Assembly: GCF_001190785.1 (NCBI RefSeq) | Contig: NZ_LGSS01000002.1 | Location: 1-64,000 of the forward strand | Length of the DNA stretch: 64,000 nt | Source of the DNA: Gottschalkia purinilytica | GTDB lineage: Bacteria > Bacillota > Clostridia > Tissierellales > Gottschalkiaceae | Reading direction: 5' to 3' | Part shown: positions 45,116 through 56,052 of the stretch, in pieces | How positions within the stretch are numbered: the stretch's first letter is position 1 | How the letters are laid out: every line of letters begins with the position of its first letter | The notes under the pieces: generated by a model | The model's database searches: none | Seen by the model: the letters and a program-made list of their open reading frames with translations, nothing else | Told to the model about the DNA's origin: nothing | Program-made: the position numbers and the translations under genes

Positions 45116-45441
45116 ATACACCTCCCTCTTTTGCATTTATACAACTATTATATTCAAATGCAAAAAAGTTGGTGCTTTCGAATCTCATTAAATAAACTAT
45201 TTTGTAAGAAAGTATTAGATCAATTCTAAGGCTCATTTTTAATTTTTAAAGCTTCTTTATACATTATCTCTATATCAATTTGCATAAATATGCTACTATA
45301 CTTTTAGAAGCTAATATAAGTCTTGAATAGTTTTAAAAAAATTTGCCAACCAAAAGTCATCCTATATTCGCAAATGGTTGGCAAATCTCTTTTATAAAGT
45401 TATTCAAATGTTGGTTTTAACACCTTTCACCACTTGATTTA
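45116..45441. other. intergenic region between groEL and the PepSY gene
   Basis: It holds the groEL terminator (45337-45386) and an inverted repeat (TTTGCATTT with AAATGCAAA, 45137-45167) just upstream of the PepSY ribosome site. No further gene or RNA motif is recognised. Confidence 0.5.
45337..45386 (-). terminator. terminator after groEL
   Basis: ATTTGCCAACCA and TGGTTGGCAAAT form the stem, followed by seven T residues on the minus strand. Confidence 0.75.
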
Positions 45442-47088
<1,647 letters not shown>

Positions 47089-47142
47089 TTATTTTAAAAT
47101 TGTAAGTACATGATATTAATAATAAAATTATATGATTTAAAA

Positions 47143-47424
47143 TTATTGAACTACTGCTAATACATCAGCTAATTTTACTATTGTATATTCTTCTCCATCT
47201 ACTTTGATTTCTGTTCCAGCATATTTTGAAAATATAACTTTGTCTCCTACCTTAATTTCATCTTTTTTCTTTTCGTCATTAGTAATTCCTGCTCCAATAG
47301 CAACAACTTCAGCGATTTGTGGTTCTTCTTTTGCTGTACCTGGAAGTACTATACCACTTTTTGTTTTTTCTTGAACTTCTACTTTTTTGATAACAACTCT
47401 GTCTCCTAAAGGCTTAACGCTCAT
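47143..47424 (-). CDS. groES: co-chaperonin GroES (Hsp10)
   Basis: This 93-residue protein caps the GroEL ring. It has MSVKPLGDRVVIKK at the start, the mobile-loop segment TKSGIVLPG (near residues 22-30) and VGDKVIFSKYAGTEI later. The ATG follows GGAGG. It is the first gene of the groESL operon, with a perfect CIRCE operator about 60 bp upstream. Confidence 0.97.
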   Translation of the reverse strand: MSVKPLGDRVVIKKVEVQEKTKSGIVLPGTAKEEPQIAEVVAIGAGITNDEKKKDEIKVGDKVIFSKYAGTEIKVDGEEYTIVKLADVLAVVQ

Positions 47425-47483
47425 TAAAAACCCTCCTTAGATATATATTAAATTTAAGTATATTTAACTGCTTTTTTTCATTA

Positions 47484-47510
47484 TTAGCACTCACCTTGAT
47501 AGAGTGCTAA
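47484..47510 (-). promoter_or_regulatory. CIRCE operator (HrcA binding site)
   Basis: TTAGCACTC, nine bases, then GAGTGCTAA is an exact CIRCE inverted repeat. Heat-shock repressor HrcA should bind it. A possible promoter (TTGATT, 17 bp, TAACAT) lies just upstream around 47524-47552. Confidence 0.97.
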
Positions 47511-47697
47511 TCCTTATGAATATTATGTTACTTAATAAATAGTCTCTAATCAAGCTTTTTTTTTAGATTTAAATGATAATTTAAAGGTTTTATTTTAAAT
47601 TAATATCAATTTTCTTCCTATTATACTTTATTGCTTGATTTTTCTTATGTTCCTATGTTTAAGTAACTAAACTATATTTTGCCCACTTTTCATTTTA

Positions 47698-48372
47698 TTA
47701 GACTAATGCATAATACATTAATATTATTATTAAAGATGGTATCATATTCCCTATCTTTATTTTCTTTATATTTAAAATATTAATTCCTATGGCTATTATA
47801 AGTAATCCTCCTAAAGCCGATACTTCATTTATCATTTGAGGAGTAAAAAAGTCTTTTACCATTGAAGCACTAAGAACTATAAGTCCTTGATATATAAGTA
47901 CAGATATTGATGAAAAAGCTACACCTATTCCCAAAGTAGAGCCAAATACTATTGATGTCACTCCATCTAATATAGATTTAGCATAAAGTGTATCATGACT
48001 CCCTTTAAGTCCACTCTCTAGTGAACCTACTATAGACATAGCCCCTACACAAAATATTAATGTAGTAGTAACAAATCCCTTAGAAAAGCTTCCTCCTTCC
48101 TTAGAAAATTTTTCTCCTATCCAATCTCCAAGATTGTTTAGCTTTTCTTCTATGTTTAGCATCTCTCCTATAAGACTTCCAATTACTATACTTATAATTA
48201 TAGGCAACATAGATTTTGTTTTTATAGCACTTGTAATTCCTATTAATATAACACATAATCCTATTCCATTCATTACAGTTTCTTTATACGATTCCTTTAT
48301 TAAATTTTTAAATATTAATCCTATAAGTCCGCCTATACAAATTGATATAGAGTTTACAATAACCCCTAGCAT
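47698..48372 (-). CDS. DUF554-family membrane protein
   Basis: This 224-residue protein has about seven membrane spans and the family start MLGVIVNSISICIGGLIG. The segment GDWIGEKF near residue 90 fits DUF554 (YqgA-like). The function is unknown. The frame opens at 48393, but the ATG at 48372 lies after AAGGAG and fits the family start. It stands between groES and the amino-acid ABC operon, with a terminator upstream of it. Confidence 0.85.
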   Translation of the reverse strand: MLGVIVNSISICIGGLIGLIFKNLIKESYKETVMNGIGLCVILIGITSAIKTKSMLPIIISIVIGSLIGEMLNIEEKLNNLGDWIGEKFSKEGGSFSKGFVTTTLIFCVGAMSIVGSLESGLKGSHDTLYAKSILDGVTSIVFGSTLGIGVAFSSISVLIYQGLIVLSASMVKDFFTPQMINEVSALGGLLIIAIGINILNIKKIKIGNMIPSLIIILMYYALV

Positions 48373-48426
48373 GTACGTTATGTCTCCTTCCATATGTAAT
48401 GATAATCACTAAATCTTTATTTAAAG

Positions 48427-48457
48427 AAAAAACTTTAGGTATTACCTAAAGTTTTTT
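48427..48457 (-). terminator. terminator after the amino-acid ABC operon
   Basis: AAAAAACTTTAGGT and ACCTAAAGTTTTTT pair around a three-base loop, overlapping the ATPase stop codon. Confidence 0.85.
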
Positions 48458-49247
48458 AAGATGAAAGTAACGTTCTATCTGATAATAGTCCTTGTGTCTT
48501 CTCAAAGTTAGAAAGTAATTTTTCTACTGTTAATTCTTGTTTTTCTTCACCACTTATATCTAGTATAACATTTCCTTGGTGCATCATTATAACTCTATTT
48601 CCTAAGTCAACTACATGTCTTAAGTCATGAGTCACCATGAGTGTAGTGACACTATCTCTATTAACTATTTCCTCAGTCAGTTCTATTATTCTTGCAGATG
48701 TTTTAGGATCTAGTGCTGCTGTGTGTTCATCTAGTAAGAGTAATTTAGGCTTAGACATAGTAGCCATTATTAAAGATAAAGATTGTCTTTGTCCACCTGA
48801 TAATAATCCTACTTCTTGATCCATCTTATTTTCTAAACCTAGATGAAGTTCAGATATAAGTTCTTTAAAATATCCTATATTCTTTTTAGATATACCTTTT
48901 GTTAATCCAAAATGCTTTCCTTTATTATAAGCCATGGACATATTTTCAAGTATAGTCATTGAAGGTGAAACCCCAACAGAAGGATTTTGAAACACTCTAG
49001 ATATAACTCTAGTTCTTTTATACTCTGGAAGTGATGTTATATCCTTTCCATCTAAAGTTACAATTCCATCATCTATAGGAAGAACTCCCGATATAACGTT
49101 TAAAAGTGTAGATTTACCTGCTCCATTACTACCAATGATAGTTATAAAATCTCCCTTTTCCACTTCTAAGGAGAAATCATTATAAAGTACATTTTCATTA
49201 GCTGTATTTTTATTAAAAGTCTTACATAGATTTTGAATTGAGAGCAT
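48456..49247 (-). CDS. ABC importer ATPase (TrpXYZ-like)
   Basis: This 263-residue ATPase has Walker A GSNGAGKST, signature LLSGGQRQSLSL, Walker B LLLLDEHTAALD and switch His in VTHD. The DEHTAALD form is typical of the ATPases that pair with ABC_sub_bind lipoproteins. The ATG at 49247 has GGAGG eight bases upstream; the earlier GTG in frame overlaps it. It overlaps the permease stop by 26 bp, so the three genes are one unit. It should power uptake of the ligand of the lipoprotein at 50123-51163. Confidence 0.9.
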   Translation of the reverse strand: MLSIQNLCKTFNKNTANENVLYNDFSLEVEKGDFITIIGSNGAGKSTLLNVISGVLPIDDGIVTLDGKDITSLPEYKRTRVISRVFQNPSVGVSPSMTILENMSMAYNKGKHFGLTKGISKKNIGYFKELISELHLGLENKMDQEVGLLSGGQRQSLSLIMATMSKPKLLLLDEHTAALDPKTSARIIELTEEIVNRDSVTTLMVTHDLRHVVDLGNRVIMMHQGNVILDISGEEKQELTVEKLLSNFEKTQGLLSDRTLLSS

Positions 49248-50130
49248 TCCCTTCACCTCCACTTCTAGTTTTCTTTCCTACAAATAAAGCTTTAATATCT
49301 TTACCTCTATTATTTATCCCTAAAAATATTATAACTACGACAGCTGTCATAAGTTTTAAATCCGTAGGTGATGAACTCTTTTCTAATGCAAATGCTGTAG
49401 CTAATCTAAAAATAATTGATCCAAATAAAACTGCTGTTGTTGCTTTAAAGAAAGTTAACCTTTTAAATATGGATTGTCCTATGATAATTGATGCAAGTCC
49501 CATAACTACAATACCTGTTCCCATACCTGCATCTCCAAATCCTTGATGTTGGGCAAGTATTGATCCAGCTAATGCAACTAGAGCATTTGAAATCATAGTT
49601 CCCATTATCTTAGCTTTTCCTATATCTACTCCTAATGAAGTAACTAGTTGAGGATTGTCTCCTGTAGCTCTTAATACAAACCCTGACTTAGTAGATAAAA
49701 ATAAGTCCAATAATAATTTAGCTAAAATAGTTATTATTATAATTATAACTATACTGTTTATATTATATGAAAATATAGTTTTGGCACCCATTAAAGGTGT
49801 ATTAGGCTTGCCCATTATCCTTAGATTAACTGAGTACAATCCTGTCATGACAAGTATCCCAGATAAGAGATTTGTGATTCTAAGTTTCACATGAAGAACT
49901 CCTGTAATAATCCCCGCTATAGCACCTGCTATAGTAGCCAATATAATGGCTAAGAAAGGATTCATTCCACCAACTATGCAATATGCTGTTACAGAAGCTC
50001 CCAAAGGGAAGCTTCCGTCAACAGATAAATCAGGAAAATCTAATATTTTATATGTTATATAAACTCCTAATACCATTATTCCATATATTAAACTTTGTTC
50101 TAAAGTACTAATCAAAAAACTACTACTCAC
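49222..50130 (-). CDS. ABC importer permease (TrpXYZ-like)
   Basis: This permease of about 302 residues has eight or more spans in the branched-chain/TrpY-like fold, including GIMVLGVYITYKILDFPDLS at the start and RATGDNPQLVTSLGVDIG in the cytoplasmic coupling loop near residue 155. The frame opens at GTG 50139. The GTG at 50130 has AGGAAG eight bases upstream and is preferred, though either is possible. It overlaps the end of the lipoprotein gene. Confidence 0.88.
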   Translation of the reverse strand: MSSSFLISTLEQSLIYGIMVLGVYITYKILDFPDLSVDGSFPLGASVTAYCIVGGMNPFLAIILATIAGAIAGIITGVLHVKLRITNLLSGILVMTGLYSVNLRIMGKPNTPLMGAKTIFSYNINSIVIIIIITILAKLLLDLFLSTKSGFVLRATGDNPQLVTSLGVDIGKAKIMGTMISNALVALAGSILAQHQGFGDAGMGTGIVVMGLASIIIGQSIFKRLTFFKATTAVLFGSIIFRLATAFALEKSSSPTDLKLMTAVVVIIFLGINNRGKDIKALFVGKKTRSGGEGNALNSKSM

Positions 50131-51163
50131 CCTTGCCACTTCCTATCATTTGTGCTTTATTTTTTATATCTTCTGGTAATTTGATTCCTAATTTTCCTAC
50201 AGTTTCTTTATTAATAACTGTAGAAGTTTCTTTTGTTGTTTGCATAGGAAGGTCTTGAGGTTTTTTACCTTCTAATATTTCTATAGCCATAAGCCCTGTT
50301 TGATATCCTAGTTTACTATAGTTAATACCATCTGTAGCTAACGCGCCATCTTTAACTTGCCCTTCTTCTGATCCTATAATAGGAATTTTCTTGTCAATAG
50401 TCTTTGAATAAATTAAAGGCATAGAAGAAACTACTATGTTATCAGTTGGAACATATATAGCATCTATTTTTCCTATAATAGAATCAAGTACCTGAGCAAC
50501 TTCATTTGTTCCAGTAACTCCACCTTTAACAATTTTGAATCCAAATTTCGGTGCTGCTTTCTCTGCATCTTTTAATTGTACTTCTGAGTTTGCTTCACTA
50601 GTGTTATATAATATACCTATATTTTTGGCATTTGGAACTAATTTTTTTAATAATTCAAATTGAGTATCTATTGATAATGCATCAGAAGTTCCTGTAACGT
50701 TGGTTTCTGTTTTTTCTAGACTCTTTACAAGTTTTGCATTTACAGGATCTGTTACTGCTGTTATTAATACAGGTATGTCTTTCTTAGCTTTTTGAGTGGC
50801 ATTGTATAATCCTTGTGCCGATTGAGTTCCAATACCTAGTACTAAGTTTTTATCTTGTGAAACAAAACTTTGTGCTATATTTTCAGATAAAGACTGGTCA
50901 CCTTGAGCATTTTTATACTCTACATCTATTTTATCCTTATATCCTTTTTCTTCCAAAGCTGCTATAAATCCCTCTCTAGCGCTGTCTAAGGCTTTATGTT
51001 CCACTATTTGTGATATACCTATCTTTATTTTTCCGTTGTCCTCTTTACTACTTTTTGATTTAGAGCTAGTATCTTCTGTTTTTGAACAGCCTGCTAATAG
51101 AGATCCCCCTAAAACCAGAGCTAAACTCAAAGATACTATTTTCTTACCTAGCTTTCCTACCAT
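50123..51163 (-). CDS. ABC importer substrate-binding lipoprotein, aromatic amino-acid type
   Basis: This 346-residue lipoprotein has signal and lipobox LLAGC (Cys26). The mature part has the ABC_sub_bind fold (KIGISQIVEHKALDSAREGF at its start, then VLGIGTQSAQGLYNAT and PVLITAVTDPVNAKLV). Characterised relatives bind tryptophan or tyrosine. The ATG follows AGGAGG. A 150-nt leader with a promoter and a long hairpin precedes it, and a HutP-family gene lies just upstream. The exact ligand cannot be read here. Confidence 0.88.
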   Translation of the reverse strand: MVGKLGKKIVSLSLALVLGGSLLAGCSKTEDTSSKSKSSKEDNGKIKIGISQIVEHKALDSAREGFIAALEEKGYKDKIDVEYKNAQGDQSLSENIAQSFVSQDKNLVLGIGTQSAQGLYNATQKAKKDIPVLITAVTDPVNAKLVKSLEKTETNVTGTSDALSIDTQFELLKKLVPNAKNIGILYNTSEANSEVQLKDAEKAAPKFGFKIVKGGVTGTNEVAQVLDSIIGKIDAIYVPTDNIVVSSMPLIYSKTIDKKIPIIGSEEGQVKDGALATDGINYSKLGYQTGLMAIEILEGKKPQDLPMQTTKETSTVINKETVGKLGIKLPEDIKNKAQMIGSGKGE

Positions 51164-51200
51164 TCTACCATCCTCCTATTTAGTCTTTAATATAGTGTGC

Positions 51201-51288
51201 TAAACAAAAACACTTTTAAGTATCCTACCTACATATACTTATCTACTATTCTACAAACCTACTTAACTCTTTATTACTAAAAAGTGTT
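51201..51288 (-). promoter_or_regulatory. hairpin leader with UAG-rich loop (putative attenuator)
   Basis: Arms AACACTTTTTAGTA (51275-51288) and TACTTAAAAGTGTT (51209-51222) pair in 13 of 14 positions, followed by TTTGTTTA. The 52-nt loop holds six UAG triplets and a GAG. A nearby CACTTTTA (51293-51300 on the plus strand as complement) could compete for the 3' arm. This looks like a terminator that an RNA-binding protein could control. Confidence 0.5.
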
Positions 51289-51322
51289 AAAGTAAAAGTG
51301 CATAACTATATAATTTAACTGA

Positions 51323-51351
51323 ATTATATAAAAAAAAACATTTCAAGTCAA
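51323..51351 (-). promoter_or_regulatory. promoter of the amino-acid ABC operon
   Basis: TTGACT (51346-51351) and TATAAT (51323-51328) on the minus strand are exactly 17 bp apart. Transcription should start near 51316, leaving a leader of about 150 nt. Confidence 0.75.
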
Positions 51352-51378
51352 TATTATATACAAAGTACGATATTTTTC

Positions 51379-51795
51379 CTATAAAACAGGTACACATCTA
51401 TGTCCTAGTCCAACGACAACTTCATTTAGGTGTAAAAGTCCTATACTCATAAATATACATACACTTAAATGTTCACCATATCTAGCTATACCTATCTTTC
51501 CACCTACATTTAATCCATTAGCTTTTGAAGCTACTTGTACTATAGCTTCTCTTGTTGCTCCTGCTACTGCACCATCATGCACTAAACATTCTTTTGTTAT
51601 ACCACTACGTCTTGATGCTACTACTGACCTTTCTATTATCTTGTGTATTGAAGATATAAGGTCTCCACCTATATCAACTCCAGCAGTAATTATTTCTTTT
51701 TCTTTAAAGCTATTTATTAATTCTTTTTCTTCTTCTCTAGATGATAATGCTATTTTTATAGCTGCTTTAGCTACATCTATACTATCAAATTTCAT
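51379..51795 (-). CDS. HutP-family RNA-binding regulator
   Basis: This 138-residue protein resembles HutP, the histidine- and magnesium-dependent antiterminator of Bacillus histidine-use genes. Matching text is CLVHDGAVAGATREAIVQV near residue 90, and NEVVVGLGHR near the C-terminus, where HutP has its conserved VGINHI. His residues at both places could be the metal ligands. There is no signal peptide. The ATG follows AGGAG. No hut genes are in the window; the next gene downstream is an amino-acid importer whose leader has UAG triplets, the kind of site HutP binds. Regulation of that operon is inference. Confidence 0.82.
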   Translation of the reverse strand: MKFDSIDVAKAAIKIALSSREEEKELINSFKEKEIITAGVDIGGDLISSIHKIIERSVVASRRSGITKECLVHDGAVAGATREAIVQVASKANGLNVGGKIGIARYGEHLSVCIFMSIGLLHLNEVVVGLGHRCVPVL

Positions 51796-52099
51796 AAATT
51801 AACATCTCCTTTTTCTTTTGATATAAAGTAAAGCTTAATCTAAGCACTATATAAGTCTTATTTTAAACTTACAAAAATAAAAGTATTATAATTGTCGGTT
51901 ATCGAATAAAATAATCTTCAACTATATTATAATTATATTAGATATATATTGATATAAGAAATCATTTATAATATAATTCCAAATATTTTACCCATATATT
52001 TAAAATAAGAATATAAAAAATACTATAAATATAAGATAATGACTTTTATATTTATAGTATCATAATTTTATCGTCTAAAATTTTAATCTTAAAGTTTTA
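51796..52099. other. AT-rich intergenic region with TraX terminator
   Basis: Apart from the hairpin at 52015-52060, I see no gene or RNA motif. The HutP promoter should lie here, but no strong -35/-10 pair stands out. Confidence 0.5.
52015..52060 (-). terminator. terminator after the TraX-family gene
   Basis: ATACTATAAATATAA and TTATATTTATAGTAT form the stem, followed by T residues on the minus strand. Confidence 0.65.
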
Positions 52100-52810
52100 C
52101 TACTTAGAAAGTAGATATGTCGAATAAATAAATATTATCCATCCATGCACTGGATAAAATACATAGAAGAAATATTTTATACTTCTACCTCTTTCTCCAT
52201 TATACATTGATATAGGTATTAATGTAAATATCATCATCCATTGATAATTATTATATAAAAGTGTTTTAAGCGTAAAAGATTCAGCACCAAATATAATGGA
52301 TAAAGAAAGTATTGCATAAGCTATAAACATAATGCTCTTTTTTTCTCTAAATGCATAAAATATAACTCCTACTAAAATGAATATTGGTCCTCCTTCTACA
52401 AATATCGAAAGTGATATTAATATAATTATTCCAATTATTCCAGTTACATATTTTTTATCATTTTTTATTTTTTCAATTAAAGCAAGAATACTCAACGTAA
52501 CTGCAAGAGTTAGAAAAATGTTGTTTATTATCATAGCGTCATCTGGTCTACTAAAGTATCTATTAATTATTGTGTTTCCTATTTCAGTTATAATCCCCCA
52601 TATATATAGCCTTGTTATATATTTTTTTCTACTTCTAGTTTTGAAAAATCCTTCAACCGATAAAAAGATAAACATTGGTGCTACCGTTCTGCCCAAGTAT
52701 TTGAACCAAATTGGCATTCCCATAAAGTTCAAATATGCATACAAATGATCTAGTACCATAAATATAATTCCTATTATTTTTAATTGAAACGAATTAAGTC
52801 CTTTTTTCAT
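52100..52810 (-). CDS. TraX-family membrane protein
   Basis: This 236-residue protein has about eight spans and the TraX start LNSFQLKIIGIIFMVLDHL, followed by PIWFKYLGRTVAPMFIFLS. TraX-like proteins are putative acyltransferases; the plasmid one acetylates pilin, and chromosomal ones are of unknown use. The ATG follows AAGAGGTG. It stands alone with its own terminator. Confidence 0.85.
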   Translation of the reverse strand: MKKGLNSFQLKIIGIIFMVLDHLYAYLNFMGMPIWFKYLGRTVAPMFIFLSVEGFFKTRSRKKYITRLYIWGIITEIGNTIINRYFSRPDDAMIINNIFLTLAVTLSILALIEKIKNDKKYVTGIIGIIILISLSIFVEGGPIFILVGVIFYAFREKKSIMFIAYAILSLSIIFGAESFTLKTLLYNNYQWMMIFTLIPISMYNGERGRSIKYFFYVFYPVHGWIIFIYSTYLLSK

Positions 52811-52926
52811 TTTTTCACCTCTTTTCTTAAGTTTAACTTTTTATATTTTTAAAAGACAGTACACTAAGTAATTAGAATCTTAAAATAAAAATTTGGTACA
52901 ACCACATAGTAATATATCTCAATTTA

Positions 52927-52957
52927 AAATCAGATGGGATAAAATTCCCATCTGATT
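52927..52957 (-). terminator. terminator after module 2
   Basis: AAATCAGATGGGA and TCCCATCTGATTT pair just beyond the last permease gene of module 2. Confidence 0.7.
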
Positions 52958-53005
52958 TCTTATTTTAAATACTTAAATATCTGTAAATTTTAGTTTTGTT
53001 TTATA

Positions 53006-55021
53006 CTATTTTAAAGCCTCCATCTTCTTAATATATATTGTTCTTATAACTAAGAAGTATATTATTTGGAATACAAGATAACCACCTGCTACTGTTAAGC
53101 CATTCATAATTAGATTTTTTTGTAACATTGCTCCTAGTGGTTTTAAGGCAAATAACGAATGTACAACACCCACCACAAAAGGCAAGAAGAATATGATACC
53201 TGTCTGTTTAGTTATAATAGACTTAATGTTTTTCCTTGACGCTCCTATATTTCTTAGAATTCCATATTCTATATCATCTTGTTTTATGTCGTTAAATAAT
53301 TTAAAGTAAATTATACTTCCAGCTGCTATAAAGAACAAGAATGCTATAAAGAATCCTATGAATAATGTCATTCCCATTGTACTTCTTTGTTCTGTATAAG
53401 GTATAATTTTAGAATAATAGTAGCCATTTTCTCCACTTACATGTTTATCTTCTGATTTAATTATTTTACTTTGTATCTCTTTAGAAGCCTCTAGTGAATC
53501 TTTCCAGTTTTTCAGCTTCATACCATGATATGTCATTACTTGTTCTTCTGAAGCTTTGTTAGATATATCCTTAAACGCTTCATCACTAATAACTAGAAGA
53601 TCCGAATATTCTGTAAATGTAACATTAATTACAGATTTATATATTTCTTCTTTTATTTTATATTCTTTTGTACTATCTCCTATACTAAGCAATAGCTTGT
53701 CTTCATTTAATATTTTCTTCTTTTTATTATTGTCTTTTTTATCTTCAAATTGATTAGGATCAAATGGATAGATATATACTCCTTCATCTTTATTTAATTT
53801 AAGCTGTTTACTTCCAATCTTTTTAGCAATTTTATTATATTGAGAATTTGATATAGCAGTAAATATTTGTTCCATTTCTTCCTCATTGTTACCACTAGAT
53901 ACATTTTTAATCTTTCTTGTAAGTTCTATTCCATCAACCTTATTATAGTAATCTACATTTATATTATGTTTTTTTAATATATTTTTAATTTCAGTAACAT
54001 CTATATCTTTAGACTCTTTACTTTCTATAAAGCTAATTTCATCTGCCATACCCATAGATGCCATCTCAGGTATTTCTGTAAAGAACGTATATACAGTTTC
54101 TGTAGCTGTAAAAGTTATAGCCCCTAATATAGCCGCTAAAAATAATACCTTAGCAGTATCTTTTAATTTGAAAATCATTTGAGATAATGCTATCATGTTA
54201 GTTTGTTTATAAAATATACTCTTATTATTGCGAAGTCTAGTTGTAATAGCTAAACTAAACTGAGTAAATATAAAGTATGTTCCAGTTATAACCAACAATA
54301 TTACTGGAATGAAAGCTGCCACTACTTGTATCGGTTTTATAGTCGAAGCTATAAAATATCCTGCGCCTAGAAGTCCAACTCCTAATAAAGATTTTAGCAC
54401 TGAAAATTTAGGTAATTCTTTAGGAACTTTATTAGACTTTATTTGTTCAACTATTTCCTTACTTTTTATTTTCACAAGCATAAAAGCATTTATAAGTTCA
54501 AAAAGTACAAAAAATACTATTAATGTTAATCCTACAGCTTTTAAAGATACACTAAATGGAATGTTTCCTCCTAGAAACGATCCCATAATAAGGAAAAATA
54601 GCTTTGAAAAAGCGGATCCCAAAATAATACCTGAGAGTATAGATACAATAGATATTATTGTACTTTCTACCATAACATATTTTTTTATTTGTCTAGTAGT
54701 CATCCCGAAGAGAGAAAGAAGTCCAAATTCTTTTCCTCTAGACTTTATAAACATAGATATAGAATACCCTACAAATAATACAGTGAAAATTACTATAATT
54801 ATTTGACACGCTATAAGTCCTTTGTTCAGAGCTTCTATCATAGCTTTACTTCCAAACTGTTTTGCTAATCCTTCTCCTCCTTCTTTCACTACTTTAGAAT
54901 TCATTACAAAGTTAGCAAATATAAAAAATACAGTTACTGCAAATGTATTACTTAAATAATACATTATATATCTGTATAAGTTTCCTTTCACATTTTTAGC
55001 TGCTATATTAGATAGTGTCAT
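53006..55021 (-). CDS. BceB-like ABC permease (module 2, paralog a)
   Basis: This 671-residue permease has the Bce layout: about ten spans, two FtsX domains and an extracellular domain of about 210 residues (325-535) before the last three spans. KSRGKEFGLLSLFGMTTRQI and IEYGILRNIGASRKNI mark the FtsX blocks. BceB-like permeases bind cell-wall-active peptides and also signal to the partner kinase. The start overlaps the ATPase gene by 14 bp as a coupled pair. It is the last gene of module 2 and is followed by a terminator. Confidence 0.9.
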   Translation of the reverse strand: MTLSNIAAKNVKGNLYRYIMYYLSNTFAVTVFFIFANFVMNSKVVKEGGEGLAKQFGSKAMIEALNKGLIACQIIIVIFTVLFVGYSISMFIKSRGKEFGLLSLFGMTTRQIKKYVMVESTIISIVSILSGIILGSAFSKLFFLIMGSFLGGNIPFSVSLKAVGLTLIVFFVLFELINAFMLVKIKSKEIVEQIKSNKVPKELPKFSVLKSLLGVGLLGAGYFIASTIKPIQVVAAFIPVILLVITGTYFIFTQFSLAITTRLRNNKSIFYKQTNMIALSQMIFKLKDTAKVLFLAAILGAITFTATETVYTFFTEIPEMASMGMADEISFIESKESKDIDVTEIKNILKKHNINVDYYNKVDGIELTRKIKNVSSGNNEEEMEQIFTAISNSQYNKIAKKIGSKQLKLNKDEGVYIYPFDPNQFEDKKDNNKKKKILNEDKLLLSIGDSTKEYKIKEEIYKSVINVTFTEYSDLLVISDEAFKDISNKASEEQVMTYHGMKLKNWKDSLEASKEIQSKIIKSEDKHVSGENGYYYSKIIPYTEQRSTMGMTLFIGFFIAFLFFIAAGSIIYFKLFNDIKQDDIEYGILRNIGASRKNIKSIITKQTGIIFFLPFVVGVVHSLFALKPLGAMLQKNLIMNGLTVAGGYLVFQIIYFLVIRTIYIKKMEALK

Positions 55022-55775
55022 TATAGTTCCCTCCTAGAAGAGAAAGTGAGTCTAATATCTCTTTAAAGAATACTTGTCTACTTGAACCCTTTGTTATCTC
55101 TAAAAAGAAGTTTCCATCTTTTATCATTATTATTCTATTACAAAAGCTTGCAGAAAAGGCATCATGTGTTACCATTACTATAGTTGCTTTTCTTTCTTTA
55201 TTCATTCTTTCAAGTGACTCCATTAAGTCATATGCTGATTTAGAATCCAAGTTCCCAGTAGGTTCATCAGCTAGTATCATAGACGGTTTACCTATAAGTG
55301 CTCTTGCACATGCAGTTCTCTGTTGCTGTCCACCTGATACTTCATAAGTTCTTTTGTTTAATATACTATCTATTCCCAATACTGATGCTATTTCCTGAAC
55401 TTTTGTTTCTATTTCTTTTGTTTTTTCATTATTCATTACTAGCGGTAATATTATATTTTCCTTTATTGACAACGTATCTAGTAAGTTAAAATCTTGAAAT
55501 ATAAATCCAAGCTCATTTCTTCTAAATAATGCTAGTTCATTTTCATTTAATTTATGAGGATTTTTTCCACCTATTAGAACTTCTCCTGATGACGGTTTAT
55601 CTATTGTTGCTAGTATATTCAAAAGTGTACTTTTACCACTACCAGAAGGACCCATTACTCCAACAAATTCTCCTTCTTCTATAGTCATATTAAAATTATC
55701 CAACGCTTTTACAGATATCCCTTTACCTTTCATTCCATATATCTTAGATAAATTCTTAGCTTCTAATACTTTCAT
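55008..55775 (-). CDS. BceA-like ABC ATPase (module 2, copy 1)
   Basis: This 255-residue ATPase has Walker A GPSGSGKST, signature VSGGQQQRTACARAL, Walker [13 protein letters not shown] and switch His in VTHD. It is almost identical to the second copy at 60218-60985; I count about 12 substitutions. The ATG follows AGGAGG. The region upstream holds a BceR-like box and promoter. It pairs with permease a through an overlapping start. Confidence 0.93.
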   Translation of the reverse strand: MKVLEAKNLSKIYGMKGKGISVKALDNFNMTIEEGEFVGVMGPSGSGKSTLLNILATIDKPSSGEVLIGGKNPHKLNENELALFRRNELGFIFQDFNLLDTLSIKENIILPLVMNNEKTKEIETKVQEIASVLGIDSILNKRTYEVSGGQQQRTACARALIGKPSMILADEPTGNLDSKSAYDLMESLERMNKERKATIVMVTHDAFSASFCNRIIMIKDGNFFLEITKGSSRQVFFKEILDSLSLLGGNYNDTI

Positions 55776-55955
55776 TTTCTTACCTCCTATAGTTTACAAT
55801 CATCTAAAAATAGTTTATCAAATGCAAATATTAAGTAATTATTTTCAACATAGATAAAAACTTTCTAATAACTTAATCTATAACTAAATTAAACTAATCT
55901 ATTATAGTCATTAGAACTTATGACAATGTAATTTACATTATTATTATAAAAAAAT

Positions 55956-56016
55956 AAGAGAAATCATTGTATTGATTTCTCTTTCAAATATAAAATATTT
56001 TCTTACATTATTGTCA
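55956..56016 (-). promoter_or_regulatory. module 2 operator, promoter and overlapping terminator, unit 1
   Basis: On the minus strand the order is TGACA-ATAA-TGTAA (56003-56016), nine bases, -35 TTATAT (55988-55993), 16 bases, -10 TACAAT (55966-55971). The -10 lies in the loop region of hairpin AAGAGAAATCAA/ATGATTTCTCTT (55956-55983), which is followed by a T run and can end the transcript of the upstream permease. Confidence 0.72.
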
Positions 56017-56052
56017 TGTTTATATCTTCCTTACTCATTTAAGTATATGCCA

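Noticed and set aside
51223-51274. TRAP-type site (G/UAG repeats) in the importer leader
   Set aside because: Spacing between triplets is irregular (0 to 11 bases) and not the 2-3 bases TRAP needs, and no TRAP gene is near; the HutP neighbour is a better partner.
52100-52810. TraX as sign of a conjugative element
   Set aside because: No other transfer, relaxase or integrase gene is present; chromosomal TraX-family genes are common.
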